Shown piece by piece: positions 33,174 to 45,654 of a stretch of DNA of 64,000 nt; the first letter of the stretch is position 1; each line of letters begins with the position of its first letter. The stretch is from Nyssa sinensis. Taxonomy: Eukaryota > Streptophyta > Magnoliopsida > Cornales > Nyssaceae. The position numbers and the translations under genes were made by a program. The notes under the pieces are model-generated. The model searched no databases and had not been told where the DNA came from. It was given only the letters and a program-made list of their open reading frames with translations. Where the stretch lies: the NCBI GenBank assembly GCA_008638375.1, contig CM018031.1:7651062-7715061 (forward strand), read 5' to 3'.

Positions 33174-36080
33174 GAGGAGATTATGCGGAAGATTGGGATT
33201 ATAGCTTCAGGAGATTTTTCGAAGATCAGAAATTAGAGTTTCGAAGGTTCAGAATTAGAAGATTGAGAAGAGGGAGAGCTTACCACATAGAAATTGCAGA
33301 AAGGGAAGGTTGAGAGAATGACGCAACATCACAAATTTTGTCAAAGCTTTCTTTTACTGCTATTCTTTTCTGGTTTTGTTAATTGTGTCCAAGAAAATGG
33401 AATTGTTAAGGTAAAGGGCTCCAAACCCTTCTTCTGTTTATGAAACTTGATTGTAAAAGAAATAAAAGGGATCAAACCCCATTGATGAATGGAAAAAGTA
33501 ATATTTTCTTTGGTTGCTATTCTTTTTTTTATTTTATTTTTTAGAATTGGAGGTTTTTTTTTTATGTAATTAATGATATGATGAATGTCATATTGGAAGT
33601 AAGAATCCACAAGCTAAATCTTTCTTGCTTAAAAAAATGATAATTTGCTGACGGCAAATCTCACAGGTTTAACGGACCTTTACAAAATTTGTGTCTGACA
33701 TATATAGTCTGCTACCATTAGGTATGGTACATGTGCAGTATATTGCCTTCTACCTATCATGTTGTGGAAGAAATAAACTCATCATGTGATATCTGAACCA
33801 TCATATGAAAATACCATTTTCCCAATTGTTCTAACATCTCGAAGTCCAAAAATTCTCACTGAAGAGCTGATCAAGGAAAGAAATCTCAGAATCAGTTTTT
33901 GCTTCATTTGATCACTCAGGACAGAAAATTCACCATTTTCAATTTTTTCCCTTTTATTCTGAAGCAAATAATTTAGTTCAAACCTTTTTTTTTCAATTGA
34001 GGTGGCCACCTTTGTGATAGGCCGTAGCACAGAAAAACCTATAAGAAATTCAGTTGTTTTTATTTTATTTTATTTTTTTCATTTTAAATCTTGCTTATGA
34101 ATTACTATCTTATTGTTATAGAAGTCAGTTACTTCAGAAGAAAGTTCCATTTAGGTAGTCAACATAGTAGGCTCCAAATTCCCATCACACTGAGGACAGG
34201 CTTAGAATTCCTAATAATTAGTATAAATATGCTAGCACTATAGTTCCTATGAGGCAAGGACAGAATTCTAATGTGTGAACTATATTTTTAACTAATTAGT
34301 ATAGTGTCCCTTTAGAGGGCGAGGCCGTTGTGTTGTTCTAAGTAATTATTTATTTTGCATGTGATCTGTCCAAAATAGGGGGTGTAATGGTATAATGCTT
34401 GAACTATCTCAAGCATGACAAAGTTGATTTGAGTTTTAGAGCAGTCATTTTTTGCAAAGAGAATGCAAAGGCTTTAGGTCTGTCTTTAGTTTACCCCTCC
34501 CAGAATCTTATGTAAGCAGGATCACCTTATCTGTGTAAAGTGAAGAGTAAGGTTTTTGAGGACTCATATATTATTAGGGACATTCGAATCATTCTGCAGT
34601 AAATATGGTACTAAAAGGTAGTAAATTTGCTAAAGAAACACCTCGATTATCATCCCATGAAAGGGAATAAGAACGTATCCTGGTTAGGGTTGGAACTATG
34701 TTGCATACGTTACGAAATACAGAAGGGAGAAATAATTAACAGCGCTGCAATAAGTTATTACAGTAAGGCTTATCTGTATTTCACTCTGCAAATTAGGTTG
34801 TCATTCTTCAGTTTATGGTTGTTAAGATGTCATGTTTTATTTAAAATTAGCCTCTGAAATTTGATGGTGAAAAATCAATAGACGCAATTATAGGCAAGTA
34901 GCAGACTCTGTCAATTGGATAGGAACACCCCAAAGAGAGGTGCCAGGCAGGCAGGAACCATCGAATCTACACCCTTTGTTGGGATCTAATCTTTAGAAGA
35001 AAAAAATGAAAAGCAATCTCTGAGAACCCCATTTTAGACAACAGAATTAGTAAAGGCAATTCAAGAAGAGACCTGGTTTAAGCATTACTGATGTGAGAAG
35101 TTCATGGAAAGCAATGTGATATTCGAGATCTTCATGTGCATTATTCACATACTCAATCCAGTATGATGTTTGGATATCGAAGAAGAATTTTGACTGGTAT
35201 GATGGGTGATATAATTATTCTGCAGTTTGACATTGATTCTTTGCTCTTCACTTAGTGTTGAATTGACTTACTGACAACATACAAATAACCCTCACTTTAG
35301 TATAGACAAGTGCTACATTTACCTGCATGGATTCAGGCCCCTTTCCATAGTTTCACATTGTATAATTGTCCTACTACTTTATTAATTTTAAATGTGAAAT
35401 TTTCACATCAAGGAGAATCACTCTGCGGAGTCTCAAAACATTTAAGACAAAGCCAGAAAAACTCTATAATACGAAAAAACTTGGGAATTTTACTGTTTTT
35501 ATGTATATGCTATTATTAGTTGGGCTGAAAGTTCAGACCAACAATATTTGCTAAGGAAATCTTATGTTATTAATAATTCTTTGCTTGCATGTGATTGGTA
35601 CTTCATTCAACTTAATTGTCTTTATTAGGTGGCATCAGAAATATGTCATTGTCATTAGTACCACCTTAGATTTAAACTTGATATGATGGTATGTCCTGGC
35701 AGCAAAGTTTCGGCATGATAGCCTAAAAATGAAATTAGGTATGTTTCCGGTGGTCCCGACAAGAGTCACAGCACTATTATGTAGTGCTTATCAATCAAGG
35801 GGAATGGTTTATATTGGATCTTAGTTGGGTTTTCATGCATTATGGTGTTTATATGTTGCAAAATACACTGCGATAGGATGAGATAATTCAGTGGAAATTT
35901 GGAGTGGGAAAGTAACGAAAACAGTTCTTTTGTAAAGGGGATGAACATAGAGAATAAGAGACAGAATACAGAGGCCTAGCTTTCAACTCATTAGTCCATT
36001 CAACCTAAATGCATCAGCCGACTTAACCAGCTCTGTTATATTGCTATATGGGCAACCACATCAGTCAATGATGCTGTAAT
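33174..36080. other. Intergenic region, no gene recognised
   Basis: AT-rich with T-runs at 33520-33560 and 34060-34080. Open frames below 90 codons on both strands, none with a domain. Nothing else seen. Confidence 0.5.
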
Positions 36081-36236
36081 TGTTAAATATATTGTTGGCT
36101 CATTCTTTAACAGTTTAAGCTTTTAGAGCAACTGGTGATTCAACATGGTCTCAGAGCTCTGGTTATGAGAGTTGAAATACATTGTTGGCCCCATTTTCTA
36201 ATAACTTAAACTTTTAAAGCAATTGGAGATTCAACA
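36081..36236 (+). mobile_element. Very small TRIM-like element (two LTRs, about 20 bp between)
   Basis: LTR 36081-36145 and LTR 36166-36236 share ATTGTTGG(C)(C/T)C, TTTAAGCTTTTAGAGCAA-like and GATTCAACA. The first is followed at once by TGGTCTCAGAGC, 11 of 12 bases of the initiator-Met primer site. Only eight more bases precede the second LTR. Flanks GTAAT and ATAAT match at 4 of 5 bases, as for a retrotransposon duplication. Same family as 36765-37046 and 52308-52607. Confidence 0.75.
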
Positions 36237-36764
36237 ATAATTTCTTTTCTTTATATATGGCCATAAGAAATAAAGAAAACTTCAAGTCCACTAAGTGTTA
36301 GGGAAATCTACATCTCTAAATGGATCCTAAAAACTCACACTATTACAATTTTACATGTATATTTTATTTTATTTGGTAAGAACCATGTGACGATATTTAG
36401 TGCTTAATGTCTTTGTAGTTTTGTACATAAGCAATATTTCCGTAGATATTCCTCTAGTACCTTATTTCATAATTCGGTGTGCATGCATGCACTCAAGGGC
36501 AAGTGAATAGTGGCTTCGCCCTGTACATTTCATTCATCACCTGATGTTTTCTGAACTGGTTTTTTTCTTGTACATAGATTTTAAGAAAGAGAAAATTAAA
36601 AACTATCTATAAAAATGTTCAAGTCATGTTTCTATTGTACTTGTCCTGGGAGGGATGTAAAATTTCGAATTAATGTTTCTCAAGTAAAAGTAGTTAATAC
36701 CCTCTCTTTGTTCATACGTACATACATACATACCTTTATCTTTTATTGTTTCCTCTTTTAATGT
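36237..36764. other. Spacer between the two TRIM elements
   Basis: Nothing recognised except short CATA/CATAC repeats near 36717-36733. Confidence 0.5.
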
Positions 36765-37046
36765 TGTTGATAGCTTGATATATATTGTTGGACCATTCTC
36801 TAATAATTTAAGTTTTTTGAGCAATTGGTTGCTTAACATGGTATCGGTCTTGAGTTCAAGTCTCTGGCATTTATTCCCCCGTTGTGTTTGTTTGTGCAAA
36901 GTTGCATTATATTTTGCGTTAATTTGTGGTTTGTTTTACCTATTTGCCTCTCCACGTGCAAGTCCAAGGTCACACGGGAGAGGGGGAAATGTTGATTGGC
37001 CCATTATTTGATAACTTAAGCTTTTGGAGCTATTGGCTGCTTAATA
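36765..37046 (+). mobile_element. TRIM element, 282 bp
   Basis: 5' LTR 36765-36838 (starts TGTTGATAGCTTGATA, ends TTGCTTAACA), PBS TGGTATCGGTCT at 36839, a short non-coding interior, polypurine tract GGGAGAGGGGGAAA at 36976-36989 and a shortened 3' LTR 36990-37046 (TGTTGATTGG... TTAATA). The 3' LTR lacks about 20 bp found in the 5' one. The flanks AATGT and GGTGT agree only partly. Confidence 0.8.
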
Positions 37047-37285
37047 GGTGTAATATAAACACAGAGTGCTTTTAATCACTTGTTTGCATGAAATTCAAAA
37101 TTCAACCATCCATTTGATTTATTATGTGAAGTTTCTCCCTGAAATGGGTTATAGTATTCTATGGGGGCCTAGGACCAAAAGCCATGTGTTACAGGCTGTG
37201 TGCCTGTCTTTGTGATATAAGACAGTAATTGGTGATATGTGAGCATATTATGACAGGTAATCTCAATAATGGGTTTGTCCATAGT

Positions 37286-37523
37286 TCTAAACCGTGCCAC
37301 TTGATGCGCTTTTTTTTAGGCAGAGATAAAATATCAGAATTTTTAGAAGGAAAAGAATAAAACAAAAGGCTTGTATGTATTCACTGTCAACAACGTATAG
37401 GTAAATCTAAAACATGCCACTTGATGCACTATGTTTTAGGCAGAGATAAATTATCAGCATTTTTAGAAGGAAAAGAATAAAACAAGAGGCTTGTATGTAT
37501 TCAGTCAACAACATATAGGTAAA
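37286..37523. repeat. Tandem duplication, unit 118-120 bp
   Basis: Two copies starting at TCTAA (37286 and 37406) share GCCACTTGATGC, GGCAGAGATAAA, TTTTTAGAAGGAAAAGAATA and GGCTTGTATGTATTCA, and end TATAGGTAAA. They differ by about ten changes, so the duplication is moderately old. Confidence 0.9.
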
Positions 37524-37762
37524 TCTAACATTTGTCACCTATAGTTGCATCTATTATCACAAGTCAACAGTAAGTATATCAAGATGTTTGGAGATTGGTA
37601 GGAACAGAAACTAGAAAAAGATGAGAAGCAATGGATGCATATTGCATACAGTTTGACTTGAACAATGAAGAGTTTGTGCTGTTAAAACCGTATTATTTAT
37701 TATGAAGTCTGCTCACTTTTCAGAAGCAGCTCCTTTGAGAAATCCAACTACTTCCTCACATT
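37524..37762. other. Spacer and 3' flank of the MATE gene
   Basis: Likely includes the MATE 3' UTR on the minus strand. Minus-strand AATAATAAATAATACGG-like sequence near 37690-37703 could act as a polyadenylation signal. Confidence 0.35.
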
Positions 37763-39276
37763 TCACTGTTTGATCTGCATGTGCAAATGTACTACTACCC
37801 TCCCACCAAGTATCTGGCCTTTACTGACTCCTCCTCCCAATCTGTGTTGTATATTACTGCTAGGATTGAGATTGCACATGCAACTTGAGCCGCTAAAAGC
37901 CCATAACAAAGGCCCAAAAAGCCCTATTTTCCAAACAAAGGCCAAAGATATGGCCACTGGTGCACCCACCAAGTAGAATGAATAGAAGTTGATAGCTGCT
38001 CCAACACTGGGCCTAGCACTTCCTCGGAGAACCCCACAACATGTGGTTTGTGGACAATTCGCAAGCTCACATAGTCCGATTATGGGTAGCACAGCCATTG
38101 TTAGTTCTAGAACCTCATTATCCTTTGTGAAGACTCTCCCCCATACTTCTCTCCCTAGGGTGGTCCATAACAAGCCAAACATTGAGGTTAGGAGGGCTAG
38201 CCCTATGGCTGCTGTTGTTGCCAAACTTGCCTTACCTGGCCTGCCAGACCCGAGTTCATTGCCTACCCTGGTTGAGACTGATGCACTAAGTGCTGAAGGC
38301 AATGTATACATGAGAGACGTGGTTTGTATTACGATAGCCGATGTTGCAAGAGCAACGTGAGGTTTGTAGAGATAACCGGCTAGAAGTGTCATGAACTCGT
38401 ACCACCACCACTCTAAACAAACAGCTAGACAACTTGGTACAGCAAGTCGAAGTAGCATTCCCCATTCCCCCCCTAGTGAAGTTGTTGAAGAAAGTGACAT
38501 TGGTTGTTGTACTAAGGGTGTCCATAAAGTCTCCTTGGGGGTGCGAGTGTAGAATATGTAGCCTAGAAGGAAGAACAAGGTATTAAAGTTGGAGAGAAAT
38601 GATGAAACTGCAACCCCCGGCACCCCAAGGCAAAGAGTGAAGGCTAAGAAGAAGGTGATGGGGAGGTGGAAAAGTATTGCAAGTAAAGTGCACCACATCA
38701 CTGGCCATGTTGTCCCTTTACACCGTAAATAGATACGTAGGGGATGGAGGAGGCTATTGGCAATAAGATCTGGGATGGCAAAACGGCAGTAGAGGCTTGC
38801 AATATGTGTTATATCTGGGTTTTGGTGGAGCCTTAGCATGAGAGGCTCAAGGTTAAACCATAACAATACAATTGGTAATGAGGCTAATAATAACATAAGA
38901 ATTGTTCTTTGTAAAGTGAGGAAAACTATGGTTAAGTTTCTTGAACCAAATGCCTGGCTGCAAAGTGGCTCCATCCCCATGGCTAGACCTGTTAGAACTG
39001 AATAGCCGGTTATGTTGGTGAAGCCGATGGCTAGTGCACCGCCAGCTAGCTCAAGGCTCCCTAGCCTTCCCATGCACACAACTGAAATCATGTTTTTGAG
39101 ATAGCCCACCAAGCCCATGGCCACTATAGGGAAGCCTATGTCCGTAATTCTTTTCAACTCCTCCCATACCTAGCAAAATCATGGATAAAAAAAAGATGTC
39201 AGTGTAAATATTACACATTTATTTGATGAAAAGATTCTTATAGTTCCTAAGATTCTGTAGTTCATACCTCTGGCAT
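37763..39276 (-). CDS. MATE family transporter, DTX48/BCD1-like, with 3'-end frameshift
   Basis: Exon 1 is tiny, 39276-39268 (M-P-E), with a GTATGA donor. Exon 2 starts at 39169 after a TGCTAG acceptor with [20 protein letters not shown]. About 470 residues and about 12 membrane segments. Two MATE repeats are clear: [20 protein letters not shown] with [15 protein letters not shown], and [18 protein letters not shown] with [25 protein letters not shown] is typical of the plant group around Arabidopsis DTX48 (ZF14/BCD1). Family members export small molecules by cation antiport, and this group acts in endomembranes in iron handling and growth control. After VWKIGLFG the open frame runs into a non-homologous tail to 37763. 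Shifting one base at 37913-37915 restores [20 protein letters not shown] and NTDW, ending at a stop at 37795. The gene therefore carries either a real one-base insertion or a sequencing error. The open frame would still code about 12 segments with an abnormal last one. Confidence 0.9.
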
Positions 39277-39298
39277 TGTTGGTTGTTTTTGGGTTTGC

Positions 39299-39310
39299 TC
39301 AGGCGGCCAT
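39299..39310 (-). other. Four-codon upstream ORF in the MATE leader
   Basis: Minus-strand ATG GCC GCC TGA lies 22 bases before the proposed MATE start ATG (39276), assuming transcription starts at the TATA box described. It may lower translation of the main frame. Confidence 0.45.
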
Positions 39311-39416
39311 CTTTTTTGCCTTTTTGCTTATTCTTCTTTCTTGTGTCCTTCTGTTTTGATAGTCAGGGAGGTTAATGGTAGGGTATCCTTATACATGCAC
39401 TGACACACACAAAAGC

Positions 39417-39452
39417 TAGAGAGAGAGAGATAGATAGATAGAGAGAGAGAGA
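39417..39452 (-). repeat. (GA/CT)n tract in the MATE leader
   Basis: GAGAGA and GATAGATA repeats on the plus strand, so a CT-rich leader on the transcribed strand, common in plant 5' UTRs. Confidence 0.8.
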
Positions 39453-39480
39453 TGCTAGTGTTAGAAAAGAAGGAGAAGAG

Positions 39481-39488
39481 TTTTATAG
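39481..39488 (-). promoter_or_regulatory. TATA box of the MATE gene
   Basis: Minus strand CCCTATAAAACTC, about 205 bases before the MATE ATG and just upstream of the CT-rich leader. It would place the transcription start near 39450. Confidence 0.55.
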
Positions 39489-41497
39489 GGGTGGAAGTGG
39501 TGGGATTTTCAATTTTGCTCTGAAGAGCTCATAGATGAGAGGGTGTACTGTAAAAGAAGTATAAAAGACATGTTTTAACCTTGTGGGATCAAAACACTCC
39601 TGCTGTTTGACTATATTTTGTCATTTTTCCAAATAAATGAGAAGATATCCACTTCCTTCTCGAAAAAATTGTGCTCAAATGTTATATTACCTATCTTCAC
39701 ATGAAAAAAATTGCTGGCCAAGTATTTTATTGTTGCTGTTATTATTATTACTACTGCTTTGATGTTATCAGTGATTGCTCACTTGGTTCATATTGTACTC
39801 TTGGTCTTTCCATTGACATACAGTGTGTGTATTTTTGGGAAGGGTGGTTGTTAGAGTTGCATATTTGGGTTGCTTCCAAAAATTCTCACATGCAGATTTT
39901 CGATTGGCTGCAGCTACAAGGGAAGCAACCAAATGACTTTGACAATGACATTGCCTTGATTGGAAATAGTTTTTAATATCTTATTTATTACTAGACTGTT
40001 TTCTGAGGGTTATGTTTTAAGTTTAGAAGAGTACATTTTTAAACCAACTAAAGAGAACTGCTAATCTTGCTATGTGCTTCACCTTCAGCCCTTTTTTTTT
40101 CTATTGTGGTTGCCTTCTTGAGTCATGGTAGATCGATTTTTTTTTTTTTACTGTAATTGCTCAGATGTTATCTGCTGCACCTTTTTGGCAAAAGGGTCTT
40201 TCGATATAACTAATGAAGTTTGACATAGACTCCAACTGGACCTTGAATGTTGAAATAATAGAATACAAATATCATAAATTTACTATTTTATGAACGAGTG
40301 TGATATTTTTATATCAGTGGATTACGCATATACTAATCGTTTACATATGCCTGTGTATTCAATAATTAAGATATCATGTCATAACCAATTCTTACAATTA
40401 TTAGAATTAGGTTACCTTTTCCCATTTATATGATGGAAAAGGCCAATAGGAAGAGTAATGGGAGCTGGGTTACGGTTCTGGTCCATGTTGCATACATGCT
40501 AGCATCTGAACTGAAGACTAAGCCAAACCTTCTATCACGTGTTTTTGTGAGACTGCTCCAATAGATCCAAAAACCCAGGATTAAACCCCATGTTTTCATC
40601 AGTGGCACACATCTTCTCTAAAAATGTTAATACGACCAACCTTCTTTCAGTATCAGATCTTATTCTCTTCTTTTATGAGCTTGGTTTGATTCAACAAGAA
40701 GCACTCGTCTACATTTTGGCTCATCTGCTAGAGAATGATTTCAGCAGATGATTTCCAATATATGCTTGTTCTGACTTTTGCTTAGGAAGAGATACAGGAT
40801 TGAAATTGTAGCATTGAATGGAAATTACATTTTAGTTGACAATGGAAATGGCGTCTTTAGTAGGTGCTATATCCATAGTGGGTGGGATCATGATAGCCTT
40901 TTGTACATCCATATATATTTTAGTGTTACATCCATGTTGGCATTCATGCTGTATGAATCTATAAATTTTTCAAATGCATGCGTGAATATATGCATATGTA
41001 TGTGTACAACATTTGCTAAGGCACATGTTTGAATATGTATGATTATGCTTCTGTCACTCCTTTTCAAACTTGACAGGAGGTCTACATATATTATTTGTTT
41101 TTGCAAATAACATTGCAATAACTTGACAATAGTTGATTATAATATGTGATATTACTTTCATTAGCATTGTCTGAATTTCAACCCTAAGGTAGTGCAAAGT
41201 CCAATGTGTAACCATTGTTGTTCTCAACAATTTCTTTCTGGGTGTTCATCCTGTCATATTGTGTACAGTTTCTTTAAGAATATTTTTCTTTTCTGGAAGA
41301 AAAACTTTGAACCTTAATTTATTGCCTTACTGGTTAAACATAACACCAACTTTCTTTGACATAAAACTGCTCTTGAATGATATATATATATATATGTATA
41401 TATTTCACCCATTCCAATGTTGATTCTTCACAATTCTTAGTTTCTTTATCAGAGAAGCCTGAGCCCCTCTTTATAACAATTTGGTTGGTATTCTTCC

Positions 41498-41528
<31 letters not shown>

Positions 41529-44500
41529 GCCAACAGTTGCAATGACTATAATCTTCTTGTCACACTTAAATGAAACCATGCATGTGCATTTAGTTACACC
41601 AAATGACTGATAAATCAATCCTTATCGACAATAATTATCCCCACTCCTTGTAATCCTCGTCGGCAAATTGCATTCCAATCACTTTTTTTCTACTATGTCA
41701 AAGATGGGATATCATACCTTCCCACCCAATTCCGTTTCAACAGCTTTATCATAGTACGGTTGTTAAAAAGAAAAGGATACTATCTCCAACAGTCACATCT
41801 CCCTTGGTATCAATGAGGTTTGTTACTGTGAATGTTGTGTCTTTGGTCCCTAAGTCTCAGGCATTGACGACCCACAAATTTCACCCTCCCACTGCAATTA
41901 GGAGTAGTATAGTATTTTTCCATCAATTCACCCAGAAGTCCACCTTCATCTTTTTTTGATAGAGAGAGACATTATGCACTAACCACCAATCACTTTACAG
42001 GTCTTATTATCTGAGTCAAAAGCTTAGGCAACTAAACCCAAGTTGACATTAGATGCCTTTGTTCCATGCCCCACACTTATCTTGTTTGCTTGCTTAATGT
42101 CTTTTCTAGGCATCCAAAAGATGGTAGAAGCTCAAAAATAATTAAAAACTTACAGAACACTATAATCTTAGGTTTTGATCAAGTAAACACTAATTATGGT
42201 CAAAAATCAAACTCAATGAAGAGATTTTGTGGATCTTAGAGTAATAATCCTTGGTGGGGGGCCCATAAGTTTTGACATTTCTTACTAGACAGAGCACTAC
42301 TTTCTCTTTGTTCTCTACTTAGTCAACATACTTTCATTTATTCAAAATACCAACTATGATTCTAGCATCTGTAGAATAGGAATTTGGTAGTGGGGAGAAT
42401 CTCCTTCTATTGGATTGTCCACATTGCTTGGTCCCTTCAATTTATCAAGCGCCAGTGGAGGAGGCAGATCCATTAAGTCGAAATAAAAAGATAAAAAAAT
42501 GACCATATATATATATGTGTGTGTGTTTGTGTGTGATATATTGTCATATCATGCTATGAAAATGTAGTTGGAATTTTGAAACAAAAAAGTATACGACAAA
42601 TGAAATTAAGTACTTTAATTCCAAACTTAATTTGGTTTAGAAGTGATTTCAATGGGTCTATAGTGTCACTCTGTACAGATTTGTTTCAAATGCCATCCAA
42701 ATTATGGTTAATCTTCAGATATTGTTTTCAAATATGTCTTCTTAAGTGCTCAGCAGGTCATTAATTGATAATTTAAGCTTAAGGGATTTTTTTTTTCTGT
42801 TTTTTTTTTTGAAAAAAATAAAATAACATCCAAATGTAGAGAGTCAATTTGGTCAAAATATAGATGCATGTACAATTGATGCCATTGGATCTCTATTTTT
42901 TTAATGGAAGTATGATGAACATTGACTTTTTTATTCCTAGTCTTTTCAAATGCCCATTTTAACATCAACATACAACATCTCCTACCTGAAAGATCTTTCA
43001 TGATTTGGGAAAGTATCCATTTCTAATAGTGATTGATCAGCAACATCCCACTACTAGCTTTTTCTTCGTCTTCCATATCAAGCATTCATTCATTACTTTT
43101 GGTCCAACAGTCACAAATTAAAGAACACAACCTCATGATGGAATTGAAGAGGAAAGTGGGTTTCTTTCTTTTTCTTTAATTCTTTTTTAGATTGGGCTAA
43201 AATATCATAACAATATAACTCTATTATTGTGATTAGGAAGAGTGGGTTATTTTGGTGGTGCGGGCCCCAACAAAGGCTTGTGATGTTAACTAAAAGATGG
43301 AGGACAAACATGTGATGATGAAGCCATGGAAATCATCAATGATGATTAAAGTAGATTACTAGATTACGCTAAACATGTTTGCATACATTTGAAATACTTT
43401 TGATTAGCTAGTTAATGAAAAAGGGCCAGATCATTGTGTGAAGACTGCGTTTTCCAGCTCATGTGACTTGTTTCAGCCATGGAAATTGAGCCAAAATTCC
43501 CTTTTTTTCTACTTCTTTTTGACAGAGACCTATCAACCACGGGTCTTTTGACCATGTGATTGTCTAGATAGAGTAATTATTAAATAGTTTTACAGTTCAG
43601 ATAAATGTCATGTAAATATAAAGTACATTTATATGCCTACGTGACCTTCATCTAAACTATCGAAATCAATGGTTTAGGAACCACTGAATATTTTCCGGTC
43701 TAGATATATGATTCTATTCCCAAGAACTTGCATATTGGGTAAGATGAGGCATACTTTTAATGTGAATTGGAGACCTCTTGGGGGACATACACATTTTCAT
43801 TCAATGAACATGAATTCAATTGTTGTATAAATGGAGAAACATAACCCATATGGTAATATTGATGAGCTTTTGTACATTGAGAAGTTATGTAAATGATGTC
43901 CCTAGCATGTGAAGATGCTGGAGGTCAAGGGATTCGAGTTGTGAAAATGATCTCTTCACTCGCACGATGAGACTGTGTACATTTAATCTTCTCTAAAACT
44001 CACAATGATGAGAGTCTTGTGCACTGGAGTAGTGCTTTAACATATGAAAAATGTATCAATATCACTGATTTACTGCATTAGCACCACTATATTTTTCTTA
44101 TCCTAATGATTTATATTTACTAAACTTCAAATTCATTAGAATTGATGAATTTTAAGAGTTTTTCGATAGAATTAATTGTTCTGTGATAAATTGGTGGATT
44201 AAGGTATCATTATAATGATTTTTTATTCCAATTAGGAGAGATTTGAAATTATGACTTTTTTTTTTTAATTTTTAAAGAGAGACGCACAAGATGTGACTCG
44301 GCCTATATGATCTTCTACACAATCAGGTGATGTATGATAAAAATGTACCTTTATTAATTCGTGTAAATCATCAACATAAATGGCACCAGTGCGTTAACTT
44401 GTGAGTAGTGGCGCACTTGCACAAGTGACAATGCAATTTATGGATCTCTGAAATGGGCCTCAGCAGACAAATGCTAAAAAGGTTGTGATCGTAATGGGCA

Positions 44501-45654
44501 CCCAAATAATCAGCCTAAATTGTTATACGGATGTGTTGGGCCAGCCTTCTATGAATGATAAGGGTACCTGGGCTGCATTGGACGTACGGTGGAGGACAAA
44601 TCCCTTTTTTTGGGGGATTGGTTTGGGTTTGAAAGCAAAAGAATACCATTAATAATAATGCAGGAGCAGTGTTACAATTTTTTTTAAAGGAAGTAGAATT
44701 TTAATTTTGTTGGACTAATTCATTTATTGTTCATGTGATAATCTGAAAATCATAATAAATTAAACTCGTGACTTTAAATTTACGGTACATCTTGCAATGT
44801 TATATTTTAAAAATTTATCTTAAAACGAATGTCATATAACTAATGTAGTTATATTCTTATTTGGCATATTCATCCCAATTTGTCATATATGATTATCATG
44901 AGATTTATTTATTTTAAATTTAAAAATAAATAATAAATAGAAATAAAATATCATTGCATAGATAATAAGTTGTAACATAAATATTTAAAATTTAGTATCA
45001 TCTCTTTGTCTGCATTAGATCTTTCAATGCACTGTTATTTCAAGTCATTATTGAACGTGGTGTAATTGTTTTTCACAATTTATATTAATTTTTTATTTTA
45101 TTTTATTAGAGTTATTTATGAAAACTTTTGGAAAAAATTAAAATCTATGAAGAGTATTATCATGATGTGAATAGAGAATTTCATTCGATAATTATTCTCG
45201 TGCTTGCAGATCCCACTTAAGAGAGATAATAGTGCAAAATTTTTAGACTAATATGAGTTTTTATTTTTCACGCAATTGACTTAAATTCAATTCTCTTTTT
45301 TATATTTTATATTTTTAATAAAAATAAAAATAAAAGTAAAAGTAGTAATAGTGCGAAACTTGAATTAATGGTGTTTTTTTTTTTTTTTTTATCAAAATCC
45401 CGTAATTTGAAGATACTCTCCGAAATTGTCATATGTTTTTCATCCCCTCGTGTCATCAGGTAGTCCAACGTTACTGGAGAAATGGGGTCAAGTTTTTTAT
45501 TTACAGAAGAGACGATCGGTTAAGAAACTACCACTTGAAACCATGTCCACATGGCTATAACCGCCATTACCACGCTCTAGAAATTGAATTTAAAACACAG
45601 CCTAAGTTCTCCCCAACAAAAATATGTTATGAACATCAGAGAAAGTTCTCAACC
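39489..45654. other. Intergenic region between MATE and GEX2, no gene recognised
   Basis: More than 6 kb of AT-rich DNA. Open frames up to about 100 codons (for example 39671-39976, 41334-41618 minus) lack any domain. Microsatellites: (TA)n near 41381-41394, (CT)n at 41504-41528, (TG)n near 42515-42535. The region 44650-45420 is very AT-rich. The last part should hold the GEX2 promoter, but no convincing TATA box was chosen. Confidence 0.5.

Noticed and set aside
45433..45654. Upstream extension of the first GEX2 open frame (starting MFFIPSCHQVV)
   Set aside because: The ATG pair at 45655/45658 gives a proper signal peptide; the upstream part has no signal-peptide character and would bury it.
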